Shown one piece after another: positions 1 through 10,809 of a stretch of 64,000 nucleotides of DNA. Made by a program: the position numbers and the translations under genes. Within the stretch, counting starts at the first letter, position 1. Each line of letters starts with the position of its first letter. This stretch comes from Arion vulgaris (lineage: Eukaryota > Mollusca > Gastropoda > Stylommatophora > Arionidae). The stretch covers positions 84,701,803-84,765,802 of the forward strand of contig CM036755.1 in NCBI GenBank assembly GCA_020796225.1. The letters are read 5' to 3'. Below the pieces are notes generated by a model. It saw nothing but the letters and a program-made list of their open reading frames with translations, made no database searches and was not told where the DNA came from.

Positions 1-299
1 ACAGAAAGTACATTTTAAAATTCTCCCATACCGCCCCATTGATAAACTGTTCCCTCTAGTAAATGATCAGGATCAGCCTTATGTCCCATGTCACAAGAAA
101 AAAATAAAAAGTTGAAGTGACCTAGGGATCAAGTTTGAAATCTCGGTCTTAAAAGGTCTGAATGTGAAGAAGTGTTCTTATTCCATCTTGTTTCCAGCAG
201 ACACAAGTTATGCTCTTAACTGAAATATACCATTCACCTGACAAATGTATTGCAAAACAAAATGAAATCCGTTGCTATAGCTACAATCCTAGAGATATC

Positions 300-395
300 T
301 GAAAAAATGAACTTTTGAACAATCCGGATCTGAACTAACAACCTTCGAAACGCAAGGCAACATTTTAACCACTTAGCCACAGATGCCACAGAAAG
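300..395 (-). mobile_element. tRNA-derived SINE head
   Basis: Read on the minus strand, TGGCTAAGTGGTTAAAATG is a tRNA A-box region and AGTTCAGATCCGG a B-box-like region, about 35 nt apart. It is too diverged to be called a functional tRNA. The 22-bp array starts at its 5' end. Confidence 0.5.
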
Positions 396-866
396 CAGTC
401 TTACAGTACAGGACATATCCCGTCAGAAAGCAGTCTTACAGTATATGACATATCCTGTCAGAAAGAGGCACATATCCTGTCAGAAAGAGGCACATATCCT
501 ATCAGAAAGAGCAACATATCCTGTCACAAAGAGGCACATATCCTGTCAGAAAGAGGCACATATCCTGTCAGAAAGAGGCACATATCCTGTCAGAAAGAGG
601 CACATATCCTGTCAGAAAGAGGCACATATCCTGTCAGAAAGAGGCACATATCCTGTCAGAAAGAGCAACATATCCTGTCAGAAAGAGGCACATATCCTGT
701 CAGAAAGAGGCACATATCCTGTCAGAAAGAGCAACATATCCTGTCAGAAAGAGGCATATATCCTGTCAGAAAGAGGCACATATCCTGTCAGAAAGAGGCA
801 CATATCCTGTCAGAAAGAGCAACATATCCTGTCAGAAAGAGGCACATATCCCATCAGAAAGATTCG
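395..866. repeat. 22-bp minisatellite, about 20 copies
   Basis: The unit is aaagaggcacatatcctgtc plus ag, with a few variants (aaagagcaac). Three units make a 22-residue repeat, so a meaningless 145-codon ORF spans it. The first two units are longer (cagtcttacagta) and abut the SINE head on the left. Confidence 0.95.
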
Positions 867-934
867 ATTGAGGATCAAATAACATGAAACAGAAAGTATA
901 AACTTAACTGCTGGCATGGGTAACAAGAGTGCTA

Positions 935-1200
935 ACCTGTACCTCATCATCATCATCAGGTGCCGTCTCCACATCGAAGGTTGGCTGCAATGAATCTCCA
1001 GCATCCTTTGTCTTTCGCCTTGGTGTTGCACACTGCCAGAGTGTAACCTGTCCATTTCTTAAAGTTTCCTCCCACTTATCTCTCGGTCTTCCTCTTGCTC
1101 TTCCCTCCTCAATTTTCCCCTCTAGTAAATGTTTTATCATGGTGTCATGTCTTTTATGTGCCCAAAATGTATCACATAGGGTAGAAAACAAATCACATAA
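935..1200 (-). pseudogene. Non-LTR retrotransposon 3' end, decayed
   Basis: The minus strand reads MIKHLLEGKIEEGRARGRPR then DKWEETLRNGQ, typical of the degenerate C-terminus after the reverse transcriptase of non-LTR elements (EGKxxGxRGRGRPR). The genomic 3' end is a TCA/TGA trinucleotide repeat near 945. Confidence 0.75.
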
Positions 1201-1427
1201 AGTAATCTTGCAATGTGAATAGGGATCGAAGATTGAAAGCACGCTCTGTATCCAGATAGCTGAATTGACGAACAGTAAGTTGCTTATATCCCAGTCTTGC
1301 TGTAACCAGCCAGACAAAAGTAATATTGGCTCTTTAACGTGTCTTGATAAAGATATTTTTTATCGATACGTCGATTTTGTATATATATGTGTTCACTTGC
1401 AAGGGTACAAGGGACTGAAAAAAGACA

Positions 1428-1640
1428 AGTAAGGATGGAAGTATTAGGACACCAAGTAGAAGAGGAAGACCACGTAAAGTTTGGATTCAAGATGTGATTG
1501 ATGATTTGAGCATGTCAGACATCTGGTATATTCGAGAGAGGAATTCAAAAATACTGTTAGATTGGCAAAGTTCTGCTGAGTGCAATCTATTTTGTGATGT
1601 TATTAACAATATAAGAAAAGATTACAGTAAAACTATGTAG
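1428..1640 (+). pseudogene. Non-LTR retrotransposon 3' end, second type
   Basis: The plus strand reads RTPSRRGRPRKVWIQDVIDD then LSMSDIWYIRERN, an RT C-terminal tail of the type also seen at 27290 and 55085. No start codon or complete domain remains. Confidence 0.7.
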
Positions 1641-1985
1641 CAATGGCGAAACTATGTAGCAATGGCGAAACTATGTAGCAATGGCGAAACACATAAAAAC
1701 AAAGTACTGTAGTTTTACAGAGTAAAAAAAATAACAATACAAAGCGACGTTTCGACCAAAAGGCCTTTATCAAGCAACGGATGCACCAGAAGGGAAGAAA
1801 TTCACAACCAAAAGACAGACATAACATATACAATTAGAAATTCAATCCATAACGGCTCTAAAATTGTTTCTGTTATGTATGGCATATGAGAAGTGAGTTT
1901 CTTCCTTTCTTTTGTATCCTTTGCTTGATAAAGACCGTTTGGTCGAAACGTTGCGGTGTATTGTGTTTGTACATATACAGTAGTG
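1621..1985. mobile_element. Inverted-repeat element (family with TATGTAGCAATGGCGAAAC end)
   Basis: The left end carries three copies of a 20-bp unit ctatgtagcaatggcgaaa. It continues with aaagtactgtagttttac and cgtttcgaccaaaaggc. The right half has the inverse (cctttgcttgataaagac, tggtcgaaacgttgc). Further members lie at 17345-17985 and 51745-51895. It is a non-autonomous DNA element by structure; no transposase is seen. Confidence 0.6.
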
Positions 1986-2026
1986 TGCATGTTCTTACAT
2001 GTTTCATGACATTATTAACAAAATAA

Positions 2027-2262
2027 CGTCTGGCAGATTGGATTAGAGCGCGCCTCCAATGCGAGCGACCCGTGTTTAATTCACGGTAAGGCCATGGATT
2101 ATTTTCTTTTGTCAGCATAAATGAAAAATCCTAACCTGAACAGCATCGCGGCGACTGCACTAACCATGTGGCCATTACATTTCTCAGGCTCTCGTCCTAC
2201 CTGTCCTACACAGCCCTAAAAACGATACTACAGACAGTAAGGACAGTTTTAAAAAAAAAAAA
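2027..2262 (+). mobile_element. tRNA-derived SINE, family A
   Basis: The head gtctggcagattggattag carries an A box and gtgtttaattcacggtaag a B box. The body contains aacctgaacagcatcgcggc and the end cagacagtaaggacag plus an A-run. The same body and end recur at 11424, 19416, 22439 (minus) and 23399 (minus). Confidence 0.75.
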
Positions 2263-2374
2263 AAAAAATAAGAAATATATCGTTTTCATACCATGAGGTA
2301 TAATGATAAAAATAGTGTTAAGTCTGTAATGTTTATTTAAATATTGTTACTTGTTTGGTAAAAAAGGGTGATTT

Positions 2375-2720
2375 TACAGAAGAATGATGAGAATCCAATG
2401 GACTGCTAAAATGAACAATGTGGAGGTGTTGAATGAGGTCAAAACACAGAGTAAGCTTATCACCAATATAAGAATGTGGCAGTCATCATTTTTCCGAAGT
2501 GTGATGAGGAAGGGAGGTTTAGAACACATTGTGACAACCGGTAAAATCGAGGGAGATGAGACAGAGGAAGACAGAGAGAGAGAGAAAAAAGGTTGGATAG
2601 CCTGTCTTCATGACATGGCAGAGTGTCAACATCTGAAATGATAGTAACCACCAGAGACAGAGAGTTGTGGAGATCCGTGATGGCCTGCGCCAGCCGGTAC
2701 GAGACCTGATGATGATGATG
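2375..2720 (+). pseudogene. Non-LTR retrotransposon RT C-terminal tail
   Basis: It reads [20 protein letters not shown], then [18 protein letters not shown] and WIACLHDMAECQHLK, the classic post-RT tail, ending in a TGATGATGA microsatellite. A frameshift and stops are present. The same family recurs at 52160, 59430 and on the minus strand at 19603 and 62205-63460. Confidence 0.85.
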
Positions 2721-2754
2721 ACTTGCTATGTAATGCGGTAAACATGACGTAATT

Positions 2755-2925
2755 CCTCTTTACTTCCAACTGTTTCTCTGGTACGCATTTGAAACTGGAT
2801 CGCACTGAAAACCGATTCGGTTCAAAACAAATCTCACTTCCACTGTGGAATCTAGTTCTGGAACTCTGGAACCACAGATATATGAAGCAAGCGCCCTACC
2901 ACTACACTATCTCGACTCTCTGTTA
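2755..2925 (-). mobile_element. tRNA-derived SINE head
   Basis: The minus strand carries gatagtgtagtggtagggcg (A box) and a weaker B box (tggttccagagttcc). A related minus-strand copy lies at 53040-53150. Confidence 0.5.
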
Positions 2926-2955
2926 GTTATTTCTTTAATTTCTTCTTCTTATTAG

Positions 2956-3056
2956 ACGAGACAAGATGGAGGGAATCAGTGAGGATGCAGATGGAGTTAG
3001 AACTGAATAGGAGGGTCCGTGAGGCACTGGAATCTCCTCCTCTTGGAGGAAAACAG
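2956..3056 (+). CDS. Probable internal exon of an unrecognised gene
   Basis: A long pyrimidine tract ends in ttattag, followed by an open segment and the donor CAG|GTAAAC. In the only open frame it reads DETRWRESVRMQMELELNRR then VREALESPPLGGKQ, a charged, helix-prone sequence with coding character. The phase is 1 in (first codon split) and 0 out, compatible with the exon at 4377. I do not recognise the family. Confidence 0.6.
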
Positions 3057-3139
3057 GTAAACTACGTGTGCATGTTTGTGTGTGTGAGAGAGAGAGAGAG
3101 AGAGGAAGATATGAGATTATAGGTAAAGCACTTAACGAG

Positions 3140-3300
3140 TTAGATAAATCAAGTGAGACGGATAATCGTAATGCAAAGCGTTTGCCTTTTAACTCGGAAT
3201 TTAACGGATTGTGAGTTCAATCCCATACTCGATGTTTCTTACACGAGGAAAGGAATTTGCCCTCCTACCTCCTGCACACTAGGGATGGAATGCAAAAAGA
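3140..3300 (+). mobile_element. tRNA-derived SINE fragment, family with 'gccctcctacc' body
   Basis: A B-box-like gtgagttcaatcccatactc is followed by a shared body (gaatttgccctcctacctcc, tgcacact). The same body occurs at 3955-4110 and 60965-61080. Confidence 0.5.
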
Positions 3301-3379
3301 CAGGCACTACATACCATATGGTCTGGAAAAAGCTACTGGAAATGCTATTTTATTTATATATACAAAACGTACATCTCGT

Positions 3380-3870
3380 GGAGCATTGGCTGACTAGCAG
3401 CACCATGTCCCAGATAATGAAATATTTCGGTCATGTTAAACAGCATGGTGGTTTGGAGAGAACAGTAATTGAAGGTATGCTTCTTGTCGATAGAGGCATG
3501 GTAAGACGAAGGTGACAATAGAACATCAAAGAAATCATGAACATGACTTTAAGAAAAGACAGGAGAACATCACAGAAATCATGAACATGACTTTAAGAAA
3601 AGACAATAGAACATCACAGAAATCATGAACATGACTTTAAGAAAAGACAATAGAACATCACAGAAATCATGAACATGACTTTAAGAAAAGACAATAGAAC
3701 ATCACATAAATCATGAACATGACTTTAAGAAAAGACAATAGAACATCACAGAAATCATGAACATGACTTTAAGAAAAGGCAGGAGAACGTGCTAGAGATA
3801 GAGAGTTTATCAGACAGGCTGTAATGAAAGCGGTGTTCTGTAAAGGACATAATACTTAATGATAACAACT
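3380..3870 (+). pseudogene. Non-LTR retrotransposon tail with internal expansion
   Basis: The left part reads IMKYFGHVKQHGGLERTVIE. The right part resumes as AGERARDREFIRQAVMKAVF. Between them a 44-bp segment of the same coding tail is tandemly repeated (3515-3785). Confidence 0.75.
3515..3785. repeat. 44-bp array, about 6 copies, within LINE tail
   Basis: The unit contains aacatcacagaaatcatgaa and catgactttaagaaaa. In one frame it encodes a NITEIMNMTLRK-like peptide, which is the expected LINE tail sequence (compare ITETMNMTIDE at 11870). The array is therefore a local expansion of element coding sequence. Confidence 0.92.
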
Positions 3871-3954
3871 GGATTATTTTCTTCAAAACGATCAAGGCAA
3901 AATGAAAAGATGTACCCCTGCCTGAATTATGTACCTAGGCAGACACAGTAGGAC

Positions 3955-4110
3955 AGGTTAGCGTTATAAGTTAGCATTCGCCTATCCACCCAAGAGGGTT
4001 GTGGGTTAAATTCTACATTCGACGTTCCATACATGAAGACATGAATTGGCCCTCCTACCTTCTGCACACTGTGACATGCATGTCATACCCTAAGATCTGA
4101 ATAGGCTACG
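3955..4110 (+). mobile_element. tRNA-derived SINE fragment ('gccctcctacc' family)
   Basis: It shares gtgggttaaattctacattc and gaattggccctcctacc with the copies at 3140 and 60965. Confidence 0.5.
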
Positions 4111-4376
4111 GAAAATTTAACACACACACAAGTAAAAACAGACAGACACTTGAGAAGAAAATAAACACTAGTTTAAAAACATTTTATTATGTTAAAAAAC
4201 AAAGCAACATAGACCTGATATAGTACAAGAAATCTCTCAAACTATTTAGAGAATTGTAGATGGTGCTCTTTATAAGGTCAAAAACAAAACGCGACATAAT
4301 TTTATTGAAAGCGAATTTCCATTTATCTTGTATTGCTATAACCTATAATTAACAATTTTGTCATCTATATTCTCAG

Positions 4377-4556
4377 AAACGCAAAAACTCAATGAGCGAG
4401 CAACGGAAATCCCCGGACATCAATGCGCATCTATTATTAGAACAACGTAAAAGGGACAGACATGTCCTTACGATGAAACTATGGAAGTCTGTACAGGACA
4501 GAAAATTGACAGATAAAGAAGCTATGTCACTGTTGCATGAGGAGCATGAGAGTCAG
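4377..4556 (+). CDS. Probable internal exon of the same unrecognised gene
   Basis: The acceptor tatattctcag is excellent and the donor is CAG|GTTAGT. The exon is exactly 60 codons, phase 0 on both sides. It begins KRKNSMSEQRKSPDINAHLL and ends with a charged helical segment KLTDKEAMSLLHEEHESQ. Joined to 2956-3056 it gives about 94 continuous residues. There is no recognised domain; coiled-coil or scaffold character is possible. The ATG at 4392 could be an alternative start. Confidence 0.62.
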
Positions 4557-5065
4557 GTTAGTCAAGTATTTGGTTACGATGCTTGTATGAATGTTTCATA
4601 TTTTACTATTGCTGTGGGCTTCCGGTCAAGATGGTGCGGTGTGGAGGAGTGGACGCGATGGTCGGCTTGCATGAGTGACTGATGTGGAGAGTGGATGAGC
4701 AGTGGGCCATGGTGATGTTCTGGGTACCATTGGGAGAGAGAATGTGGGGAATGGTGAGAAATCTGTATCGCTTGCCAGAGTGAATTATCGAGAGTGGTGT
4801 GGCTAGAGAAGATCAATATACTGAGGTCAGAGGAAAATGGACTGGGTTGATGTTCTGCGTAACTTTGAGAGATGACATGTGAACGATTTTGGGAATGGTG
4901 GAGAACCTGCAACGCTATCCTTACTACCAGAGCTCTTTATCAAGTGGTTTAGACCATGATTTAACAAAACAAGTCTCGTTCATATGCCGAATGCGATTGC
5001 CTCAACTTAAAGTGACATGAGACGCAAAGGAACTTTATCCCTATCAATACATTATTTTTAATATA

Positions 5066-5390
5066 TTGAGAGAAGATTCAACCAACATCAGCATAAGAAA
5101 GAAAGTTGACACAGAACCTTGCTTGAATTACATTGAGAAACAAACAATGAATTGGTTTGGTCACTTAATAAGAGTGCATCCAAACTCCACAGTATACAGA
5201 GTCTTCTACAACAAAACATCAGGAATAAAGGCGAGAGGAAGACCACGAAAAGATGGTTAGATTGTATGGCAGAATCCTGTCAAAGAGCAAAAATAACAAT
5301 CCCCCAAGCCACCAGAACAGCACAAGACAAAAACAGAAAAATCACGACACTGAGCAACAACCAGGTAGCAGTGTGACGACAAAAGAAGAA
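5066..5390 (+). pseudogene. Non-LTR retrotransposon 3' end, single-copy tail
   Basis: It reads ISIRKKVDTEPCLNYIEKQT, then NWFGHLIRVHPNSTVYRVFY and the GERKTTKRWLD region, with one frameshift near 5235. Its 3' end carries one copy of the motif gcaacaaccaggtagcagtg, which is expanded into arrays at 5688 and 51160. Confidence 0.85.
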
Positions 5391-5477
5391 AAAGAGGAGA
5401 TTACTCAAACTTATATGTGTTAAAGTCTATATAAGTAATTTTACAGTTAGTTCCCTTGTACCTGATAGAGAAAGGTG

Positions 5478-5638
5478 GATTTGTTAGTTTGTTTATGTAG
5501 GGGAATTAACTCCACTTTAAGCCTAGGCATGCACTTTTCAACCTAATGGCAAACCTTTTATTGGTTATATCTAAACGTGTAGAGCAACAAACATGTAAAA
5601 AAAACCATGAATTAACTCTTTGCGGAGAATCCGAGTTA
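5478..5638. repeat. Dispersed repeat, about 160 bp; inverted copy at 33250-33412
   Basis: Shared segments include aaccttttattggttatatc, ggggaattaactccacttta and gtagagcaacaaacatg, in opposite orientation to the copy at 33250. No coding content. Confidence 0.6.
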
Positions 5639-5684
5639 TTATGAGAAAGGTTGTTTGGAATGAGTTGTTGTATCTTCTTCTTCT

Positions 5685-6880
5685 TCTTTGTCGTCACACT
5701 TCTACCGGGTTGTTGCCCAGTGTCGTCACACTTCTACCGGGTTGTTGCCCAGTGTCGTCACACTTCTACCGGGTTGTTGTCCAGTGTCGTCACACTTCTA
5801 CCGGGTTGTTGCCCAGTGTCGTCACACTTCTACCGGGTTGTTGCCCAGTGTCGTCACACTTCTACCGGGTTGTTGCCCAGTGTCGTCACACTTCTACCGG
5901 GTTGTTGCCCAGTGTCGTCACACTTCTACCGGGTTGTTGCCCAGTATCGTCACACTTCTACCGGGTTGTTGCCCAGTGTCGTCACACTTCTACCGGGTTG
6001 TTGCCCAGTGTCGTCACACTTCTACCGGGTTGTTGCCCAATGTCGTCACACTTCTACCGGGTTTTTGCCCAGTGTCGTCACACTTCTACCGGGTTGTTGC
6101 CCAGTGTCGTCACACTTCTACCGGGTTGTTGCCCAGTGGCATGGGTTTCTGTTTTTGTCTTGCGCTGTTCTGGTGGCTTGTGTGATTGTTATCTTTGCTC
6201 TTTCACAGGATTCTGCTACGCCATCTAACCATCTTTTCCGTGGTCTTCCTCTTGCTTTCTTTCCCGATGTTCTGTTGTAGAAGACTCTGTATACTGTGGA
6301 GTTTGGATGCATTCTTATTAAGTGGCCAAACCACTTCATTCTTTGTTTATCTATGTAATTCAAGCACGGTTTTGTGCCAACTTTCTTTCTTATGCTGGTG
6401 ATTCTGTCTTTTCTTGTGTTGTTGGTAACTTTTCGCAGGCAACGCATTTCACATGTAGTTATTTTTGTGACTGCGCTTTGCTCAATGTCCATGTTTGGCT
6501 CTGGTAACACAAAGTAGGTATAAAATGCTGTTGATCATCTGTTGCTTAGCTGCCTGTGAAATTTTTGGGTGCCTTAACAATGGGGCTAGCTGGTAGGTTA
6601 CAGCATTTGCTTTTGTACTCTAGCCTCTATCTCTCTATCCAGTTTTCTGTCTTCTGTGAATATGCTTCCTAAGTATTTGAATTCTTTCACTTGGTTTATT
6701 TTAGTGACATTGACATGGATGTCTAGATTATTATGTTTTCTTCCTATATTCATTATGTATGTTTTAGTGTTGTTGATTTTCATGTCATGTTTTACACAAT
6801 TTTTGTTCAAGGTGTCAATATGATGTTGTAGATCTTGTTCATTTTGATGTATCAGGCACTGATCATCTGCAAAAGCAGTT
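5685..6880 (-). pseudogene. Non-LTR retrotransposon RT end plus expanded 3' tail
   Basis: The minus strand first reads KTYIMNIGRKHNNLDIHVNV and QVKEFKYLGSIFTEDRKLDR (RT domain end, 6598-6810). It then reads LRKVTNNTRKDRITSIRKKV and [20 protein letters not shown] with [16 protein letters not shown] (6118-6510). It finishes at HWATTR. The sequence just after the last codon is repeated 14 times (5688-6136). Confidence 0.88.
5688..6136. repeat. 32-bp array, 14 copies, at LINE 3' end
   Basis: The unit includes gtcgtcacacttctaccggg and ttgttgcccagt, nearly perfect throughout. The array sits exactly at the 3' end of a minus-strand LINE. A second array of the same unit lies at 51160-51350 at the equivalent position. 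Confidence 0.97.
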
Positions 6881-7009
6881 CATTTATTTCATCATTATCT
6901 GAATTTGACTCTAGAGTTATTTTATCCATATATTGTTGTATATTCTCCTTTAATATTCCCTTGTAAATGTTTTGTAATATTAATTAGTTCTACTTATATC
7001 TTCTACTTC

Positions 7010-7170
7010 CAACGCTTCATATCGACTACTTGTTAAACACTCTTTGTGATTTGTATGTGATCTGAGTCTAAGAGCAATTGTACATTGTGTAATTTATGCG
7101 CCTACAAGTAGGCCAGCACATCCGATTTCTGCGACTCTTTTATTTACTAGGGTAGCTTGGTTATTGGTTA
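7010..7170 (-). mobile_element. Dispersed SINE-like element, family B (GAA-tailed), truncated
   Basis: It shares gtatgtgatctgagtctaag, gagcaattgtaca and aagtaggccagcacatccga with copies at 12620, 32830, 34095, 36285, 40318, 44515, 57945, 60290 and 63455. The family ends in GAAGAAGAA. No promoter boxes are convincing. Confidence 0.65.
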
Positions 7171-7400
7171 CTGAACTGACGTCACAGCACTCCGGGCAGA
7201 CCCATAAGTGCTCAGTCTCCCTCAACAGATGTCGAAGTGTATGCATGCTGATGGTTACTGTGGATTGGTTATTGGTTACTGAACTGAAGTCAGAGTACTC
7301 GGGAAGACACATATGTGCTATGTCTCCGCCACATATGTCGAGGGATATGCATACTGATGGTTCATATGGTTCGCTGGGTGAACACATTTCTCTCTCTGCC
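7094..7400 (-). pseudogene. LINE C-terminus with duplicated CPEC motif
   Basis: The minus strand reads TISMHTLRHLLRETEHLWVC then PECCDVSSVTNN, the C-terminal zinc-knuckle-like end of RNase H-bearing non-LTR elements. A second, more decayed copy (AHMCLPEYSDFSSVTNNQ) lies beside it at 7265-7400. A further copy lies at 47800-47960. Confidence 0.7.
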
Positions 7401-7741
7401 CCTTAAGCATCCAGTTCTACTTGTAAAACATGCAATTACAAACTCCCCAAAACTCTGAATTAACTCATCGTCCATTTTAGTATCCTCATCCAACAGTGGG
7501 TCACTAAGAGACCGAAGAACATCCTTCTTATCCATCCTAAACTTCACATGAACCGATGCTTTCGATGCAAGCATCTCCGCTCTCCCGCTGCTGCAAACAA
7601 CTGCAAGACCATGTCAACAGTTCCATGTAAGCTTCTGGAGTTGGACACCTCTACAGACGACATCCACTCATACCGCAACTTGCCATTCTGGTTCTTCTCA
7701 AACATCGACTGATAATCGTAAACAACAACTTTTGATTGCAT
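7362..7741 (-). pseudogene. Decayed coding fragment, unrecognised repeat protein
   Basis: The minus strand reads KVVVYDYQSMFEKNQNGKLR and YEWMSSVEVSNSRSLHGTVD. After a frameshift it reads ASVHVKFRMDKKDVLRSLSD and PLLDEDTKMDDELIQS. A partial copy in the same arrangement lies at 47960-48110, so it is repeat-borne. The family is not recognised. Confidence 0.5.
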
Positions 7742-8439
7742 GGAGCGGAAGCTGTCACCCTTCTTTGCTGTATAGAGTGGAGGTTGTCATCTTTCCTAAA
7801 TGGAAGGAGTGTTAGTTATTGCTGTAAATCTTCTTCTTCTTCAGCGATCTCTGGTCATGCGCTTAATTTACTGTGGACACAAACTGGGCAGACAGCTTCA
7901 GGTCTGTCAGGTTTCCCAAAGCTTAGTTTTCAATTTGCTATTCTATTTGAATGAAATGTGTAACAATTTCTACCCTATTTAAATTAAACAATTGACAACT
8001 GTTGCCCTGACAGGAGTAACTATTTCTGCCTTATTTCATGTGAAATATATTAATAACTGTTGTTTGCTGAAATGAAATTAGATATGTAGTAGATGTTTCC
8101 CAACACGAATGAAGAAATTCACAGTTGTTTCCTTTTTCAAGAAAACTGACAGATGTGGTCCAACGAACGAATTTCAGTTGCTCTTGAACTCGAATGTTTG
8201 AATAGACATTTACTGCCCTACTCGCTGGGAAGTTATACGTTCTCAACGTTATGTTATAACTGCTGATGTAATGTCCTATTTATGTCACAGCTGGAATATA
8301 TGTCGTGTGGTGGTTTGTACCAATCAAATTCAGACATGAGAACAACTGACTTCAGAGGAAGCAATATGTCCCTGGATCTGACTGATGTACGCTTTCCTGG
8401 TATGTAAGGCATTTGATAGAACATCATCGGATCATAGAA

Positions 8440-8995
8440 CATCTTCGGATAGAACATAATTAGAAAGAACAACATTAGAGAGAACAGCATTATATAGAAC
8501 ATAATTAAATAGAACAACATTAGATAGAACAACATTAGATAGAACATAATTAGATAGAACAACATTAGAAAGAACAACATTAGATAGAACAACATTAGAT
8601 AGAACAACATTAGATAGAACAACATTAGATAGAACAACATTAGATAGAACAACATTAGATAGAACAACATTAGATAGAACAACATTAGATAGAACATCAT
8701 TAGATAGAACAACATTAGATAGAACAACATTAGATAGAACAACACTAGATAGAACACCATTAAATAGAACATCATTAGATAAAACAACATTAGATAGAAC
8801 AACATTAGATAGAACAACATTAGATAGAACACCATTAAATAGAACATCATTAGATAGAACAACATTAGATAGAACAACATTAGATAGAACATCATTAGAT
8901 AGAACAACATTAGATAGAACAACATTAGATAGAACAACATTAGATAGAACATCATTAGATAGAACAACATTAGATAGAACATAATTAAATATAAT
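8440..8995. repeat. 15-bp array, about 36 copies
   Basis: The unit is tagatagaacaacat with c/t and a/c variants. The 15-nt period makes spurious ORFs of 198 and 248 codons on the minus strand. Confidence 0.97.
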
Positions 8996-9064
8996 ATCAA
9001 CCTTTCTGTAACTAGTCGTCATTATCATCCTCTACAACTTCCACACTCTGTGTACTCTGTTACT

Positions 9065-9615
9065 TGCAGGGCTTGATTATTTATTTATTTGATTGTATGA
9101 TTGATTGATTGATTGATTGAATGATTGATTGATTGAATGATTGATTGATAGTACCATCATCATTGCACTTTGGTAAATAACCCTGTGTGGTCCGATCTCG
9201 TTCTTACACAGGAAGATCTCAGCGACAGTGAACGAACTAAGTAGCACCGGCTAAGGTCCTTGTTGTAATTTAGAAGATGATGAAAATCTTTGTAGGAATT
9301 TTATCTTAAATTATTTTTCTAATTAATTTTGCTGGTCAGTGAATTTTCATACTGTTCTTCTTTCATACTGTTCTTCTTTCATACTGTTCTTCTTTCATAC
9401 TGTTCTTCTTGATTTTGAGCTTCCAATGATTATTTTACCTGCTCAACTTGAATACGAGACCTACGTGTTATCGTCCATCTTCGATAGGGTTAGGAACTCG
9501 ATCTCACGTCCACTGAGATAAGAGATCTCTAGATATCTTGATGGTTCCACGAGGTAGTGAAACGAGTACCTTCTCAACAAGAAACGAGTGCTTAACCACT
9601 ACGCCACAGAAACCC
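9065..9615 (-). mobile_element. tRNA-derived SINE, family C (TCAA-tailed), near full length
   Basis: On the minus strand the head is tggcgtagtggttaagc-like (A box). It is followed by a body with tatcggagacggacgataa-like, ctgcagctgagatcttcc-like and atgatgatggt segments, then a (TCAA)n tail, seen here as ttgattgattgattg. A 16-bp unit (catactgttcttcttt) repeats four times at 9345-9410. Other copies are at 13042, 27830, 37200, 41545, 45105, 53485, 55835 and 56500. Confidence 0.75.
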
Positions 9616-10050
9616 ACTAGTGGCAGTAACTTGATGAAGTCGCCAGTGACTGTCACTGTCATATGTTGTTTATTGAGCAGTAGTTACCTTTCTACACTTT
9701 GACAGGAATAGTTCCATCACGTCTTATTGCAACTTGCAGAGTGGCAAATGCATATCTGCTTTTGTTGTTGTTTTGTCGCTATGAATTCAAACATTGTAAT
9801 GGTACCTTATATGGTACCACTTACTGAGTTTTGCGTAAACACTTGCTCTTATTATTGCCAATGTCCCTCGACAATCAGACGAGTCTTTCTACGATTTGAG
9901 AGGTACTTGTAATTTAAATCCCCAAGTAAACGGCCAGGATACCTGTAGCCCATAGGTTCCTAAAATGGTGGTACCTCCTCCCCAGTGGGCGCTGAAGTCT
10001 TCTATGGGGGATAGTGGGTTCAGAAGCATTGGGGAGGGGAGTCGGTGGCT
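9616..10050. other. No gene or named repeat recognised
   Basis: Unique-looking AT-rich sequence with no ORF of note, splice-bounded segment or tandem array. Confidence 0.5.
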
Positions 10051-10055
10051 TCTTA

Positions 10056-10317
10056 TACAGGGTGTTCAAGATTAAAGCAGCCCCATTGACAAATCAAAAG
10101 TTGCCAGTTACATATTGCGTGGTGTTTATTTACTATTTAAAGCGGTTCTGACTAGCTCGCCCTACGTCACATTTGTTCATCGCCCCTTCCCACACTACAA
10201 TTATAAACCGTCACACAACCTTGACCTATATTACGTCATAACTGAACCTTCTCATTTTCATACATATATGCCAGATTATCTCCATTCACAGGCTACTTTT
10301 ATCTTGAACACCCTGTA
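10056..10317. mobile_element. MITE with 22-bp terminal inverted repeats, TA ends
   Basis: The left end TACAGGGTGTTCAAGATTAA and right end TTATCTTGAACACCCTGTA form near-perfect inverted repeats bounded by TA. The 262-bp length and lack of coding sequence fit a non-autonomous Tc1/mariner-type element. The interior is unrelated to other repeats in the window. Confidence 0.8.
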
Positions 10318-10809
10318 GAAGAAATTCATTATATACATTTTAAAATAATGTATTTTTGTTGCTATTGAATAATCAATTTACATTTGGAATTCTGCATTTT
10401 AATTTATCTTATGCCCTTCCTACACGATCAATATATTTCATCAATTTTCTATTTCAATGATGTCATTATCTAAAAACTGACCATGTCTGACAGAAATATA
10501 AATCAATTTTCCATGTCAAAGAGAAAATAGAGCATGTATTTATGTGGGAGGATGGGGGCGGTTATAATGAGGGTGGACGTTTAAAGTTTATGTCGTGCAA
10601 AGTGGGCGGTGGCCCGAAAAAATGTGTAAACCTATGCTGTAGTGCAACTGTGTACTGTGTGCACACTGAGAATTTTCGACCTGTGCAAGACTCCAACCTC
10701 GGAAATTCTAAGATATGTGGTCACTACTGCAGGGAATTGCCAACTTCGTTAACGGTGACCATTGTCGTGGTTTGATTCCTGTCAACGTTTTGTCGATAGA
10801 CTGTATTCT

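Noticed and set aside
300..395. Functional tRNA gene
   Set aside because: A and B box remnants are present, here and at about ten other places, but the cloverleaf stems are not intact and the bodies continue as SINEs.
904..1317. 137-codon minus-strand gene
   Set aside because: Its recognisable half is a LINE C-terminal tail and the rest is unrelated flanking sequence.
8254..9028. 248- and 198-codon minus-strand ORFs with hydrophobic repeats
   Set aside because: 15-bp array with a period divisible by three; no start context and no non-repeat domain.
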